Source: Actinobaculum sp. 313
GTDB lineage: Bacteria > Actinomycetota > Actinomycetes > Actinomycetales > Actinomycetaceae
NCBI RefSeq assembly: GCF_003073475.1
Contig: NZ_CP029033.1
Span: forward strand, 1,116,001 to 1,180,000
Length of the DNA: 64,000 bases
Direction of reading: 5' to 3'
Positions 1 through 7,611 of the stretch are shown piece by piece. The notes beneath the pieces were generated by a model. The model did not search any database. It was not told the origin of the DNA and was given only the letters and a program-made list of their open reading frames with translations. The stretch's first letter is position 1. Each line of letters begins with the position of its first letter. The translations under genes were made by a program, and so were the position numbers.

Positions 1-122
1 GGGATGGTCCGCGCCGTAACTTCTACGCCACGGGGGATCCGGAGTCCTTTGGCCATTTGGCGCGTCGTTTCTTGGGGCCCGAGGTTGGGTTCGTTCATTC
101 CACGAAGGAGATGCCACGGTGA
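1..122 (+). CDS. murI: Glutamate racemase, C-terminal end (partial)
   Basis: Only the last 39 codons are in the window; the reading frame enters at base 3 and stops at TGA 120-122. The tail reads NFYATGDPESFGHLARRFLG and then a short end, which matches the C-terminus of actinobacterial glutamate racemases (TGDPxxFxxLxxRFLG). MurI makes D-glutamate for peptidoglycan. The assignment is supported by the following gene, since murI-MBL-rph-rdgB is a conserved actinobacterial order. The stop overlaps the next start by 4 bp (GTGA), suggesting translational coupling. Confidence 0.8.
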   Translation, partial: DGPRRNFYATGDPESFGHLARRFLGPEVGFVHSTKEMPR

Positions 123-916
123 GGCTTACAGTAATTGGCTGTTCCGGGTCGATGTCAGGAAGGCAGTCGGCCGCTTCCTCGTATCTCGTCCAGGCGGATG
201 GTCACAATGACGACGGCGAATTGCGCACCTACTCCTTTGTGATGGATTTCGGTCCCGGAGCGATGGGACAGTTGTTGAACTATGCCGATCCCGCAGAGCT
301 GAACGCAATGTTCCTCTCGCATCTACACACGGATCACTGCGCCGATATCGTCGGCATGCAGGTGTACAGGCGGTGGCTACCCGCCGGACCGCTGCCACGC
401 CTCGACGTGTACTGCCCCGGTGACGGCCTGTCTCGCACCCGCCAGATTGGCGGTGATCCCATCGAGGAGACATACGCGGGGGAATTCTCTTTCACCGAGC
501 TGCGCCCGGGGATGCGAGTTGAGGTGGGACCAATGGTGGTGGAGGCATTCGAAGCCTGGCACACGGTTCCCGCCCTCGGCCTGCGTATTACCGGTCCATC
601 CGACCATGAACCGGGCCGTGAGGTCGTATTCGGATTCACGGGAGACACCGACTATTGCGAGTCGGAGGTCGAGATGGCTCGCGGGGTCGATCTGTTGCTG
701 GCGGAGTCCGCTTTTGAGGATGGCCGAGACTCCGTGCGAGGCGTACACATGACAGGTGAACGTGCAGGGCGTCTTGCGGCGCAGGCACAGGCTGGTCGGC
801 TCTTGCTGACGCACCTGCAGCCTTGGACAAGCCCGGAGAAGGTACGGCGGGCAGCCGAGGACGTGTATGGCGGACCCGTGCGTTGCGTGGAGCCCGGTGA
901 TGTCTACCGCTTGTGA
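119..916 (+). CDS. MBL-fold metallo-hydrolase (RNase Z-like family)
   Basis: A 265-residue metallo-beta-lactamase-fold protein with the metal-binding signature SHLHTDHCAD (H68-x-H70-x-D72-H73). Further ligand histidines are in EAWHTVPALG and GVHMTGE, an aspartate in FTGDT, and a late histidine in LLLTHLQP. This is the cytosolic cAMP-phosphodiesterase/RNase Z-like subgroup always found between murI and rph in actinobacteria; its substrate is not established. The GTG start at 119 overlaps the murI stop and follows an AAGGAGATG ribosome-binding site. No signal peptide is visible, so it is probably cytoplasmic. Confidence 0.9.
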   Translation: MRLTVIGCSGSMSGRQSAASSYLVQADGHNDDGELRTYSFVMDFGPGAMGQLLNYADPAELNAMFLSHLHTDHCADIVGMQVYRRWLPAGPLPRLDVYCPGDGLSRTRQIGGDPIEETYAGEFSFTELRPGMRVEVGPMVVEAFEAWHTVPALGLRITGPSDHEPGREVVFGFTGDTDYCESEVEMARGVDLLLAESAFEDGRDSVRGVHMTGERAGRLAAQAQAGRLLLTHLQPWTSPEKVRRAAEDVYGGPVRCVEPGDVYRL

Positions 917-987
917 GGCGGCTCTACCGCTGCACGGTTAGCGCGGTCGAGTGGAATCTGGCGATGTCTACAGGTTGTGGGGCGGCG
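896..987 (+). repeat. Imperfect direct repeat of the MBL gene 3' end
   Basis: The last codons and stop of the MBL gene (GATGTCTAC..TTGTG.GGCGGC, about 897-922) recur about 63 bp downstream (about 960-986) with a few mismatches. The second copy is non-coding and lies just upstream of the rph promoter. It looks like a small old tandem duplication. Confidence 0.55.
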
Positions 988-1026
988 CGGGGTGTGGACG
1001 GACGGGGATCCTATGCCCAGCGCTGG

Positions 1027-1032
1027 TAGGCT
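1027..1032 (+). promoter_or_regulatory. -10 box of a probable leaderless rph promoter
   Basis: TAGGCT lies exactly six bases before the ATG at 1039, so transcription would begin at or next to the start codon. No convincing Shine-Dalgarno sequence is present. The same TAxxCT-N6-ATG layout recurs before the FAH, DUF6318 and coaD genes. No clear -35 box is seen. Confidence 0.5.
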
Positions 1033-1038
1033 CGGCAT

Positions 1039-1826
1039 ATGAGCACTTGGTCGCGCGCGGACGAACGCGCAGTCGATGAACTTCGTCCCGTTACCATTCA
1101 CCGCAGGTGGCTTGACCAGGGTGAAGGCAGTGTCTTGATCTCTTTCGGGCGTACTACCGTCTTATGTGTCGCTTCTTTTTCGGAAGGTGTGCCGCGCTGG
1201 CGGCGCGATTCCGGGCTAGGCTGGGTGACGAGTGAATACGCGATGCTGCCCCGGGCTACGAGTGAGCGTTCCCAGCGAGAGTCGATACGAGGAAAGGTGG
1301 GGGGCCGTACCCAGGAGATCTCTCGCCTCGTCGGTCGTTCACTGCGTGCCGCAGTCGATATGACGGCGCTGGGGAGAATACAGTAACGATTGATTGCGAT
1401 GTCCTGCAGGCCGATGGAGGCACACGAACGGCTGCGGTGACCGGTGGATTCGTTGCCCTCGCAGATGCCTTGAATTGGGCCGTGGGCAGGGGAATCGTTA
1501 AGCCGCGTGTGAACCGACCGGTGCTGGCCGATACTGTGTCGGCGATTTCGGTAGGAATCGTGGACGGGCATCCGGTGCTTGATCTTCCCTACGAAGAGGA
1601 TTCCCGTGCAGATACCGATATGAACGTTGTGGCCATGGGATCGGGAAAGCTTGTCGAGGTACAGGGAACCGCCGAGCACAATCCGTTCTCTCGCGAGGAG
1701 TTGGACGCTCTTTTGGATTTGGCGGAGCGTGGAAATAGTGCCCTGGCACAGCAGCAGCGTGAGGCGCTGTTCGACGACGATCCTATCGATCCACGCATCA
1801 TCGGTGATGGCAGCACGGCGAGGTGA
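1039..1826 (+). pseudogene. rph: Ribonuclease PH, frameshifted in a G run (possible sequence error)
   Basis: RNase PH trims the 3' end of tRNA precursors by phosphorolysis. Frame 1 (1039-1386) encodes [32 protein letters not shown] and [13 protein letters not shown], then stops. The continuation [17 protein letters not shown] and [17 protein letters not shown], through [12 protein letters not shown], sits in the frame of 1437-1826. The break is at GGGG 1371-1374: one extra G restores a continuous protein of about 262 residues, the normal family length. All catalytic regions are present in the two halves. It is followed 7 bp later by rdgB, its usual partner. Either a real frameshift or a missed base in a G run. 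Confidence 0.85.
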
Positions 1827-1832
1827 CAGGAG

Positions 1833-2465
1833 ATGACGGATACGCCGGTGCTGGTGCTCGCGACTCGCAATGAGCATAAAGTCGGTGAATTACGAGCCAT
1901 ACTTGCACCCCTGTTGCCCGGTGTGGACCCGCAGCGCATTGTCGGGGCGTCGTCGTTCGACTTGCCCGACCCGGTGGAGGATGAGGTTACATTCGCGGGC
2001 AATGCTTTGATCAAAGCCCGCCAGATCGTTCGGAACACCGGGTTCCTTGCCGTTGCCGATGATTCCGGTCTTTGTGTCGATGTTCTCGGCGGCGCCCCCG
2101 GTGTATTCTCTGCGCGGTGGAGTGGACGGCATGGCGATGACCAAGCGAATCTACAACTGCTCCTCGACCAGTTGGCAGGGGTGCAAGAACAGCATCGCGG
2201 TGCACGCTTTCACTGTGCGGCTGTGATGGTTACACCCGAGGGACGCGAAGTCGTATGTGAGGCGAAAATGACCGGGACATTGCTATACGCGCCCCGTGGC
2301 GACAACGGGTTCGGCTACGATCCGATTTTTCAACCCACTGGCATGACGTGTTCCAACGCGGAGCTCAGCGCTGAGCAGAAGGATGCGATATCGCACCGTG
2401 GCAAGGCGTTCCGCGAACTCGCACCGCTATTGGGCGCCGAGATATCCCAACGCTTGGCGCAATAG
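1833..2465 (+). CDS. rdgB: XTP/dITP (non-canonical purine NTP) pyrophosphatase, Ham1 family
   Basis: RdgB/HAM1 hydrolyses dITP, XTP and ITP to monophosphates and so keeps deaminated purines out of DNA. The 210-residue protein starts with VLVLATRNEHKVGEL (family TxNxxKxxE motif), has ADDSGLCVDVLGGAPGVFSA (metal and base binding), NGFGYDPIF and the terminal SHRGKAFREL. All are diagnostic. The ATG at 1833 is preceded by GACAGGAG. It probably forms a transcription unit with rph. Its 3' end overlaps the convergent gene on the minus strand by 39 bp. Confidence 0.95.
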   Translation: MTDTPVLVLATRNEHKVGELRAILAPLLPGVDPQRIVGASSFDLPDPVEDEVTFAGNALIKARQIVRNTGFLAVADDSGLCVDVLGGAPGVFSARWSGRHGDDQANLQLLLDQLAGVQEQHRGARFHCAAVMVTPEGREVVCEAKMTGTLLYAPRGDNGFGYDPIFQPTGMTCSNAELSAEQKDAISHRGKAFRELAPLLGAEISQRLAQ

Positions 2466-2957
2466 CGCTGCATGAGCTTCGGTGAGCTCATTCTGCAACT
2501 CTGGGGTGCGGGTCTCTCCGGGAGTGAACCAGGTGAATTCGAGGGAGTCGGTTCCGGGGTTGCAATCGCCGTGCATTGGAATTATGTAGGCAAGCGAAAC
2601 GGCATGCTGTCGTTTGTCGAACCAGCCTGCACCGGGAGTGGGGAAGTACTCTCCGATGGTAAACGGTGTGATAGACGGCGGAAGCTGCGGAAGGGCCATC
2701 GGCCCCAGGTCCTTCTCGATGTGCCGTGCCAGAGCATCGCGAACACTTTCGTGATAGAGCACGCGCCCGGATGGGAATGTCCGCATGATTGAATCGGCAT
2801 TGACGCACAGGATCATTCCGACTGCTTCCAAACGGCCGAGGTCGTCGAGCCGTACCGGAACGATGTCGACATACACCATCGGAACCTTACGCCGGACGAA
2901 TTCTAAGTCTTCCGGGGGCAGCCACGGTCCCATATCTGCCGAATCGATCTCGCTCAT
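2427..2957 (-). CDS. DUF4916/NUDIX-like family protein
   Basis: A 176-residue protein starting MSEIDSADMGPWLPPEDLEF, then VPMVYVDIVPVRLDDLGRLE and VGMIL. This resembles the actinobacterial DUF4916 group of NUDIX-fold proteins. A clear canonical NUDIX box (GX5EX7REUXEEXGU) is not visible, so catalysis is uncertain. The internal segment SGRVLYHESVRDALARHIEK probably occupies the NUDIX-helix position. I place the start at ATG 2957, where family-like sequence begins; the frame is open further upstream but that stretch looks non-coding. It is convergent with rdgB and overlaps its last 39 bp. The substrate is unknown. Confidence 0.7.
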   Translation of the reverse strand: MSEIDSADMGPWLPPEDLEFVRRKVPMVYVDIVPVRLDDLGRLEAVGMILCVNADSIMRTFPSGRVLYHESVRDALARHIEKDLGPMALPQLPPSITPFTIGEYFPTPGAGWFDKRQHAVSLAYIIPMHGDCNPGTDSLEFTWFTPGETRTPELQNELTEAHAALLRQALGYLGAQ

Positions 2958-3157
2958 GCCACTAGTGTGCCAGCACATGAGGCGGGCGTGGTGCCGAGTG
3001 GGTCGCATTTCTTCGCGAGTGAACGCCTCGGAGGGCATGCTCGCGGAACATGCTGCCTGTGCAAAGCTCAGCGGCTGCGCTCGTGGCAGAGAATTACACA
3101 TATCACGGGGCAGCGTTTAGGAAAGCCGACGATGAAGCGGGTAGAATGTCCGAGCCA

Positions 3158-3239
3158 GCGCGAGTGGCGGAATTGGCAGACGCGTCAGATTTAGGTTCTG
3201 GTGCCTTCGGGTGTATGGGTTCGAGTCCCATCTCGCGCA
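3158..3239 (+). tRNA. tRNA-Leu (anticodon UAG)
   Basis: The acceptor stem GCGCGAG (3158-3164) pairs with CTCGCGC (3232-3238), with A as discriminator. The D arm has TGGCGGAATTGGCAGACGC, the anticodon loop is TTTAGGT (TAG), a long variable arm typical of class II tRNA-Leu is present, and the T arm has GGTTCGAGTCCC. CCA is not encoded. It reads CUA-type leucine codons. Confidence 0.95.
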
Positions 3240-3414
3240 CTAGCATTGCTGCGATGCCGTATTCCTGTACCTGCCGCAGCGCGTAGAATGAGCTTTGTAA
3301 CAACGGGTTAATCCTCCCAGGCCGATGCAAGCGATCAGAGCGCAACCGATGGGGCGTTCTCCGGCTGCCGATGTTGCCGGGCTGCGCGGATTTCTTGGTT
3401 ATTGAGGTCCTGCA

Positions 3415-4677
3415 ATGGGGGCGGGCGTGGATGGTGGTCAGGTGACAGATGGGAAGAATCGGCGGTTGATGCCATTCGGTGTCAACCTGCCTGCCGGATC
3501 CAGTTTGAACTACCACACGGGTGGCTGGCGCACAGAGCGGCCCATCTACCTGACCAGCGGTGCTCCCTGCAACGCAGCCTGCCCCGCCCGAGAACTGCCG
3601 CGTGAGTGGATGCGGCCGATCCAGGAGGGAATCACGGATGAGAAGGTGTTCCAGGCTTGGTCTGCCATTCTGGAGGTGAATCCCTTGCCCGCCGTCGTTG
3701 GACGGGTTTGTTACCACCCGTGTCAAACGGCGTGCTACCGTGACCGTCTCGACGGCGAGGTCGGTATCGCTTCCCTCGAGCAGTTCGTGGGTGACTATGC
3801 CCTGGACCGCGGGTGGAACCCGCCAACACCACGGTACGAGCTTGATCGGCGCATTCTTGTTATCGGGTCCGGGCCACTCGGCCTTTCTGCCGGATATCAA
3901 TTGCGACGCCGCGGATTCCGCATCGAGATCCGCGAAGCGCAGCGTGTGTTGGGCGGGATGATGCGCTATGGCATCCCGCCCAATAGGTTGGATCATGAAG
4001 TGCTGGCCGCCGAAATCGCGGCGCTGGAAGGCACGGGCATCGAGATGCACACCAAAGCGGGTGTGCGACGCATTGATGAAGAAGTGCCCAAGTATGACGC
4101 GGTGATCTTCGCCGGTGGCGGCGGGAAATGCGTGGCTGTCGTCCCGGAGAAGGTGTTATGGAATCAACCGGCGCACACCGAACGGCGTAAGACCCGTACC
4201 GTTACCGCAGCAATCGGGCGCGGTATGCTCACCGCGCGTGCCGTTATTCGGCATTTCTCTCAGCTTGACGGCTGGCAGGATACGATTGCGCAACTGGGGG
4301 CGGAACGCACCGGGGAGGCCCCCGGATCCGGCGTCGGCGTCGTTCCCTTTGCGGACCTGGAACCCTGGTATTACCCGGCAGTACGCAGTGTCGCACGGCC
4401 AATCGTGCGTAATAGAGATCTTATCGGTGTGGTGCCGGATCGCGTCATGCCGAGGCTGACGGAGCAGGAGGCCTTGATAGAGGCGTGCCGCTGCCTGTCA
4501 TGTGGCAGTTGTTTGCGGTGCGACACCTGCTATGGGGTGTGCCCGGAGAATGCGATTGAGAAAGTGTGGAGCGCTGACACCGACTATCGGATTGACCTCG
4601 ACTTCTGCAAGGGATGCGGAGTGTGCGTGGAGGAGTGCCCGGCGGGTGCGATGCGAATGGTTCCCGAGGTGCGCTGA
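3415..4677 (+). CDS. GltD-like FAD/Fe-S oxidoreductase lacking the NAD(P)H domain, with C-terminal 2[4Fe-4S] ferredoxin
   Basis: A 420-residue electron-transfer protein related to the glutamate synthase small subunit/BzdV group. Residues about 20-125 form the N-terminal Fe-S domain (PCNAACPARELPREW, VCYHPCQTACYRDRLD). The FAD-binding GSGPLGLSAGY follows at about 151, then GGMMRYGIPPNRLD. The C-terminal ferredoxin domain (about 357-410) has CRCLSCGSCLRCDTCYGVCP and CKGCGVCVEECP. In this family about 150 residues with a second Rossmann motif (GGGNxAMD) should follow the YDAV segment. Here YDAVIFAGGGGKC runs almost directly into RTVTAAIGRG, the last FAD segment, so the NADPH domain appears deleted in frame. 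It may exchange electrons through ferredoxin or ETF instead, or be decayed. It lies 316 bp upstream of the acyl-CoA operon on the same strand. Confidence 0.8.
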   Translation: MGAGVDGGQVTDGKNRRLMPFGVNLPAGSSLNYHTGGWRTERPIYLTSGAPCNAACPARELPREWMRPIQEGITDEKVFQAWSAILEVNPLPAVVGRVCYHPCQTACYRDRLDGEVGIASLEQFVGDYALDRGWNPPTPRYELDRRILVIGSGPLGLSAGYQLRRRGFRIEIREAQRVLGGMMRYGIPPNRLDHEVLAAEIAALEGTGIEMHTKAGVRRIDEEVPKYDAVIFAGGGGKCVAVVPEKVLWNQPAHTERRKTRTVTAAIGRGMLTARAVIRHFSQLDGWQDTIAQLGAERTGEAPGSGVGVVPFADLEPWYYPAVRSVARPIVRNRDLIGVVPDRVMPRLTEQEALIEACRCLSCGSCLRCDTCYGVCPENAIEKVWSADTDYRIDLDFCKGCGVCVEECPAGAMRMVPEVR

Positions 4678-4993
4678 TCGGGTGACGCGCGAGACGAGAG
4701 AACCACCTTTGCAGCGCCACGGTCCCTCGGTGTTTTGCTGTCGGGGCAGGGTCCGCAGCCGAGTGCTCCGACGCCGTGGATTGCGAAACCCGTGGTGTGA
4801 GCCACGCTTCTGAACTAGAGTTATTGGCATGGGAGCCGGGTGTTTTACCCGGTACGCCTTGGCTCGTAGGACCATGGTCCCCGGAGTTGTGGCACGGGTT
4901 ACATAGACTTTGTACTACCGAGTGAGTTCATTAGTGATAATGGGTGAACTCAGGCGTCACAATAGATGTGCAAGAGCATCGAAGGAGATGTGG
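4678..4993 (+). other. Gene-free regulatory stretch before the acyl-CoA operon
   Basis: No gene is seen in these 316 bases. They contain a short hairpin (CCGGGT 4836-4841, loop GTTTT, ACCCGG 4847-4852), a perfect 12-bp palindrome GGACCATGGTCC (4869-4880), and an 8-bp inverted repeat just before the start codon, listed separately. The promoter of the operon presumably lies here, but no clear -35/-10 pair could be chosen. Confidence 0.5.
4923..4952 (+). promoter_or_regulatory. Inverted repeat, candidate operator of the acyl-CoA operon
   Basis: TGAGTTCA (4923-4930) and TGAACTCA (4945-4952) are perfect inverted repeats separated by 14 bp. They lie 41 bp before the start codon of the first acyl-CoA dehydrogenase gene. 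Spacing and position fit a binding site for a dimeric repressor; the TetR protein at 12119-12832 is an obvious candidate, but that link is an inference. Confidence 0.45.
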
Positions 4994-6178
4994 ATGATCA
5001 CTGAAAAGCCGAAGAACGAGGAGGAGTTTCAGCAGTACCTCATGGAGATCCGTGAGCTTGCTGAGGGTCCTTTCGACGAGATGCAGAAAGAGATCGAGGT
5101 AACCAACAAGTTCCCCGAAGAGTTCTATGAGCTCGCGAAGGAGCACAACCTCTATCGCTTCTACATGCCCGAGCAGTACGGTGGCTGGGGCTTCACGACG
5201 ACGCAGATCATGAAGGTCCAGGAGGAGTTCTCCCGTGGCCCCGGTGGTATGCGCATGCATTTGCACCATGCTGCCGGTCTGAACTGGCGTATCATGGACG
5301 ACTTTGCCCAGCCGGAGCTCAAGGAATGGGCGATGCCCCGCTTCGCTGACAAGACCCTCTTCGTCAACTTCGCCTTGACGGAACAGGAAGCGGGCTCGGG
5401 TGCCGATATCAAGACGATCGCGGTGCGCGATGGCGATGAATGGGTCATTAACGGTGAGAAGACCCTCATCTCCCACACCGATTGCTCAGACGGCACGTAC
5501 TTGATTACGCTGACCGATCCAGACGCCGAGGACAAGAACCGCCGCCTTACGGCATTCTTCGTGCCGACAGATACCCCCGGCTACGAGATCGTTGACATGC
5601 CGCATATGATGGGATGCCGCGGTGCCGGTCACGGCTATCTGCACTTCAAGGACTGCCGCGTCCCCGATAAGTACCGCCTGGGCGAGGTCGGCGAGGGGCT
5701 ACACGTCGCCATGTACTCCCTCGGACTTTCCCGCCTGCACATCGCCGATTCCAACCTCGGAATGGCGCAGCGCATGCTCGAGCTGCAGATCAAGCGGGCA
5801 AAGGATCGCGTGACCTTCGGAAAGCCGCTTGCACAGCGCCAGGCCATTCAGAGCTATATCGCCGAGTCTGGCAAGTGGGTGTACATGGTCCGCTCGATGG
5901 TGCATGAGGCTGCCGGGCGTTATGACCGCGGCGAAGATCCGATGACGCAGGCTTCGCTGGCAAAGCTCGCTTCGATCGATATGGTCAAGATCGTCTCGGA
6001 CAATATGCTCGAGATCTTCGGTGGTATCGGGTACTTCGAGGATTGCGAGTACGGCCCGGTTGAGCGGCTTTACCGTGATTGCCGCGCAATGTGGCTGGAG
6101 GAAGGCCCGCCGACCGTTCAGCGTACGACGGCCGCTCGCGGCCTGATCGCCTCCGGCGGCGATCTTTGGAATTCTTGA
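4994..6178 (+). CDS. Acyl-CoA dehydrogenase/reductase family flavoprotein (first of two)
   Basis: A 394-residue FAD enzyme of the acyl-CoA dehydrogenase superfamily. It has FALTEQEAGSGADIKTIA (FAD/substrate motif), GEKTLISHTDCSDGTYLITL, RVTFGKPLAQRQAIQSYIAE and MLEIFGGIGYFEDCEYGPVE. The segment aligned with the usual catalytic EGT is LEEGPPTVQRTTAARG, so a glutamate (E369 or E370) is kept but the flanking residues are unusual. This points to a specialised substrate or a reductive role. The start is set at ATG 4994, six bases after GGAG; ATG 4988 is too close to that site. It opens an operon with a CoA-transferase, ligase, transporter and second dehydrogenase. ETF genes are not in the window. 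Confidence 0.88.
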   Translation: MITEKPKNEEEFQQYLMEIRELAEGPFDEMQKEIEVTNKFPEEFYELAKEHNLYRFYMPEQYGGWGFTTTQIMKVQEEFSRGPGGMRMHLHHAAGLNWRIMDDFAQPELKEWAMPRFADKTLFVNFALTEQEAGSGADIKTIAVRDGDEWVINGEKTLISHTDCSDGTYLITLTDPDAEDKNRRLTAFFVPTDTPGYEIVDMPHMMGCRGAGHGYLHFKDCRVPDKYRLGEVGEGLHVAMYSLGLSRLHIADSNLGMAQRMLELQIKRAKDRVTFGKPLAQRQAIQSYIAESGKWVYMVRSMVHEAAGRYDRGEDPMTQASLAKLASIDMVKIVSDNMLEIFGGIGYFEDCEYGPVERLYRDCRAMWLEEGPPTVQRTTAARGLIASGGDLWNS

Positions 6179-6198
6179 GTCTCGGGATTTCCGCCCTG

Positions 6199-6227
6199 GG
6201 CGCGGCGGCTTTTCGAGTCGCCGCGCC
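6199..6227 (+). terminator. Intercistronic GC-rich hairpin
   Basis: GGCGCGGCG (6199-6207) and CGCCGCGCC (6219-6227) form a perfect 9-bp stem with an 11-base loop, 21 bases after the dehydrogenase stop. No long T tract follows, so it is probably an mRNA-stabilising or partial-termination hairpin within the operon. Confidence 0.5.
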
Positions 6228-6332
6228 TTCCATAGGTGGCTCCGTAGGTGTGGCCACCCCGCACACACTGGCGGTTGCGTCACGAGCTAGCAGCGCCAGA
6301 AAAGGCCCAAATATACGAATTGTGAGGACTCT

Positions 6333-7556
6333 ATGAACCCGCTGCAGGGAATCAAAGTAGTGGATATGACCGCCTTTCTCGCAGCGCCGACGGTGGCGCG
6401 CATCCTTGGCGAGTGGGGCGCCGATGTGATCAAGGTCGAAGCACCGAAGGGCGATCCGGGCCGCACGCAGGGCGCGGTTTTCGGCACCCCATATACCGAC
6501 GACGAAAACCTCGGCTTTGACATGTCAAACATGAACAAACGCTTCATGACAGTCGATTTGCGGCAGGAGGAGGGGCACGAAGTCATGGACCGGCTCTTGG
6601 CCGATGCCGACGTGTTCCTGACGTCGACGCGTGTCAAGTCCTTGAAGAAGCTTGGTTACGACTTCGAGACGCTGCATCAGAAATTCCCCCGCCTCGTGAT
6701 GGCTCAGGTACTTGGCTTCGGTAAGAACGGGCCGCTCAAGGATGCCGCCGGTTTCGATATGACGGCCTGCATGTCACGTGGTGGCGTGCTGGGAACCCAG
6801 GTGAATCGTGGTGATCATCCCATGATTCCAGCCAATGGGTACGGTGACTTCCAGGTCTCCTTTGTTCTAGCAGCCGGCATCCTTGCGGCGCTGGTGGGAC
6901 GGGAGCGGACCGGAGAAGGTGACTACGTGACAACCTCGTTGTTCCACTCCGGCGTCTTCATGATCAACACCGCCATGATCTCAGCCCAGTATGGCAACGT
7001 ATACCCGAAGGATCGGCGCGAGGTGATCAATCCCTTCAATAACACGTACACCGCGGGCGATGGGAAGATCATCACGTTGTGCGCACCGGAGTATGACCGT
7101 GACTGGGATAAGGTCGTCACCCTTCTTGGGCGTGAGGACCTCGTCGGAAACGAACGGTACAACATCTGTGACAACATCAACGCCAATGGGCTCAATGGTG
7201 AGGTTGTCGATATCATCGACGAGGCCATTGCCAAGAAGCCGCGCTCCTACTGGTTGGATCTCTTCCTGGAGAACGATGTGCCGGCGGAGGCATGCCAGCT
7301 ACCCAACGACATCTACGAGGACGAGCAGGGCTGGGCAAATGATGTTCTGCGAAAGGTGCGCTGTGATTCGGGCAATGAGCGCATGATCCCCACCAATCCG
7401 GTGCGGTTTGACTCGCAAGGTGACCCGGAGTTGAAACTGACTCGCGCCCAAGGTTCCGATACCGTGGAAATTCTGGGTGAGCTCGGCTATTCCCCAGAGG
7501 ATATCGACCGCCTTCTTGCTTCCGGTGCCGCCCAGGGCACATTCGCTCGCAACTGA
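6333..7556 (+). CDS. Family III (CaiB/BaiF) CoA-transferase, FldA/HadA-like
   Basis: A 407-residue formyl-CoA transferase-fold enzyme that moves CoA between carboxylates. The N-terminus GIKVVDMTAFLAAPTVARIL, then WGADVIKVEAP and NKRFMTVDLR, are family III hallmarks. The catalytic aspartate is predicted at D142 in AAGFDMTACMSRGG. From memory, the blocks GFDxTAxxxRGGV, TxSLFHxxxxxxxTMIxxAQYGN and DDEQxWANDxL match clostridial FldA (phenyllactate/cinnamate) and HadA (2-hydroxyisocaproate) more closely than E. coli CaiB. This hints at enoate or 2-hydroxyacid substrates. No FldBC-type dehydratase is nearby. The ATG follows GTGAGGAC. Second gene of the operon. Confidence 0.88.
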   Translation: MNPLQGIKVVDMTAFLAAPTVARILGEWGADVIKVEAPKGDPGRTQGAVFGTPYTDDENLGFDMSNMNKRFMTVDLRQEEGHEVMDRLLADADVFLTSTRVKSLKKLGYDFETLHQKFPRLVMAQVLGFGKNGPLKDAAGFDMTACMSRGGVLGTQVNRGDHPMIPANGYGDFQVSFVLAAGILAALVGRERTGEGDYVTTSLFHSGVFMINTAMISAQYGNVYPKDRREVINPFNNTYTAGDGKIITLCAPEYDRDWDKVVTLLGREDLVGNERYNICDNINANGLNGEVVDIIDEAIAKKPRSYWLDLFLENDVPAEACQLPNDIYEDEQGWANDVLRKVRCDSGNERMIPTNPVRFDSQGDPELKLTRAQGSDTVEILGELGYSPEDIDRLLASGAAQGTFARN

Positions 7557-7566
7557 CCTAGCGGGT

Positions 7567-7595
7567 GTGGGCGGCGTGCTTAGCGCGCCGCCCAC
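7567..7595 (+). terminator. Intercistronic GC-rich hairpin
   Basis: GTGGGCGGCG (7567-7576) and CGCCGCCCAC (7586-7595) form a perfect 10-bp stem with a 9-base loop between the CoA-transferase and ligase genes. It has no T tract and lies just ahead of the ligase ribosome-binding site, so it may set relative expression within the operon. Confidence 0.5.
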
Positions 7596-7611
7596 CGTAA
7601 AGAAGGTTGCT

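Noticed and set aside
3103-4050. 315-codon minus-strand open frame over tRNA-Leu and the GltD-like gene
   Set aside because: It overlaps a tRNA and conserved coding sequence and has no recognisable motifs.
4910-4993. Upstream start (ATG 4910) for the first acyl-CoA dehydrogenase
   Set aside because: It would translate the inverted repeat and promoter region; ATG 4994 has a well-spaced ribosome-binding site and the family N-terminus.
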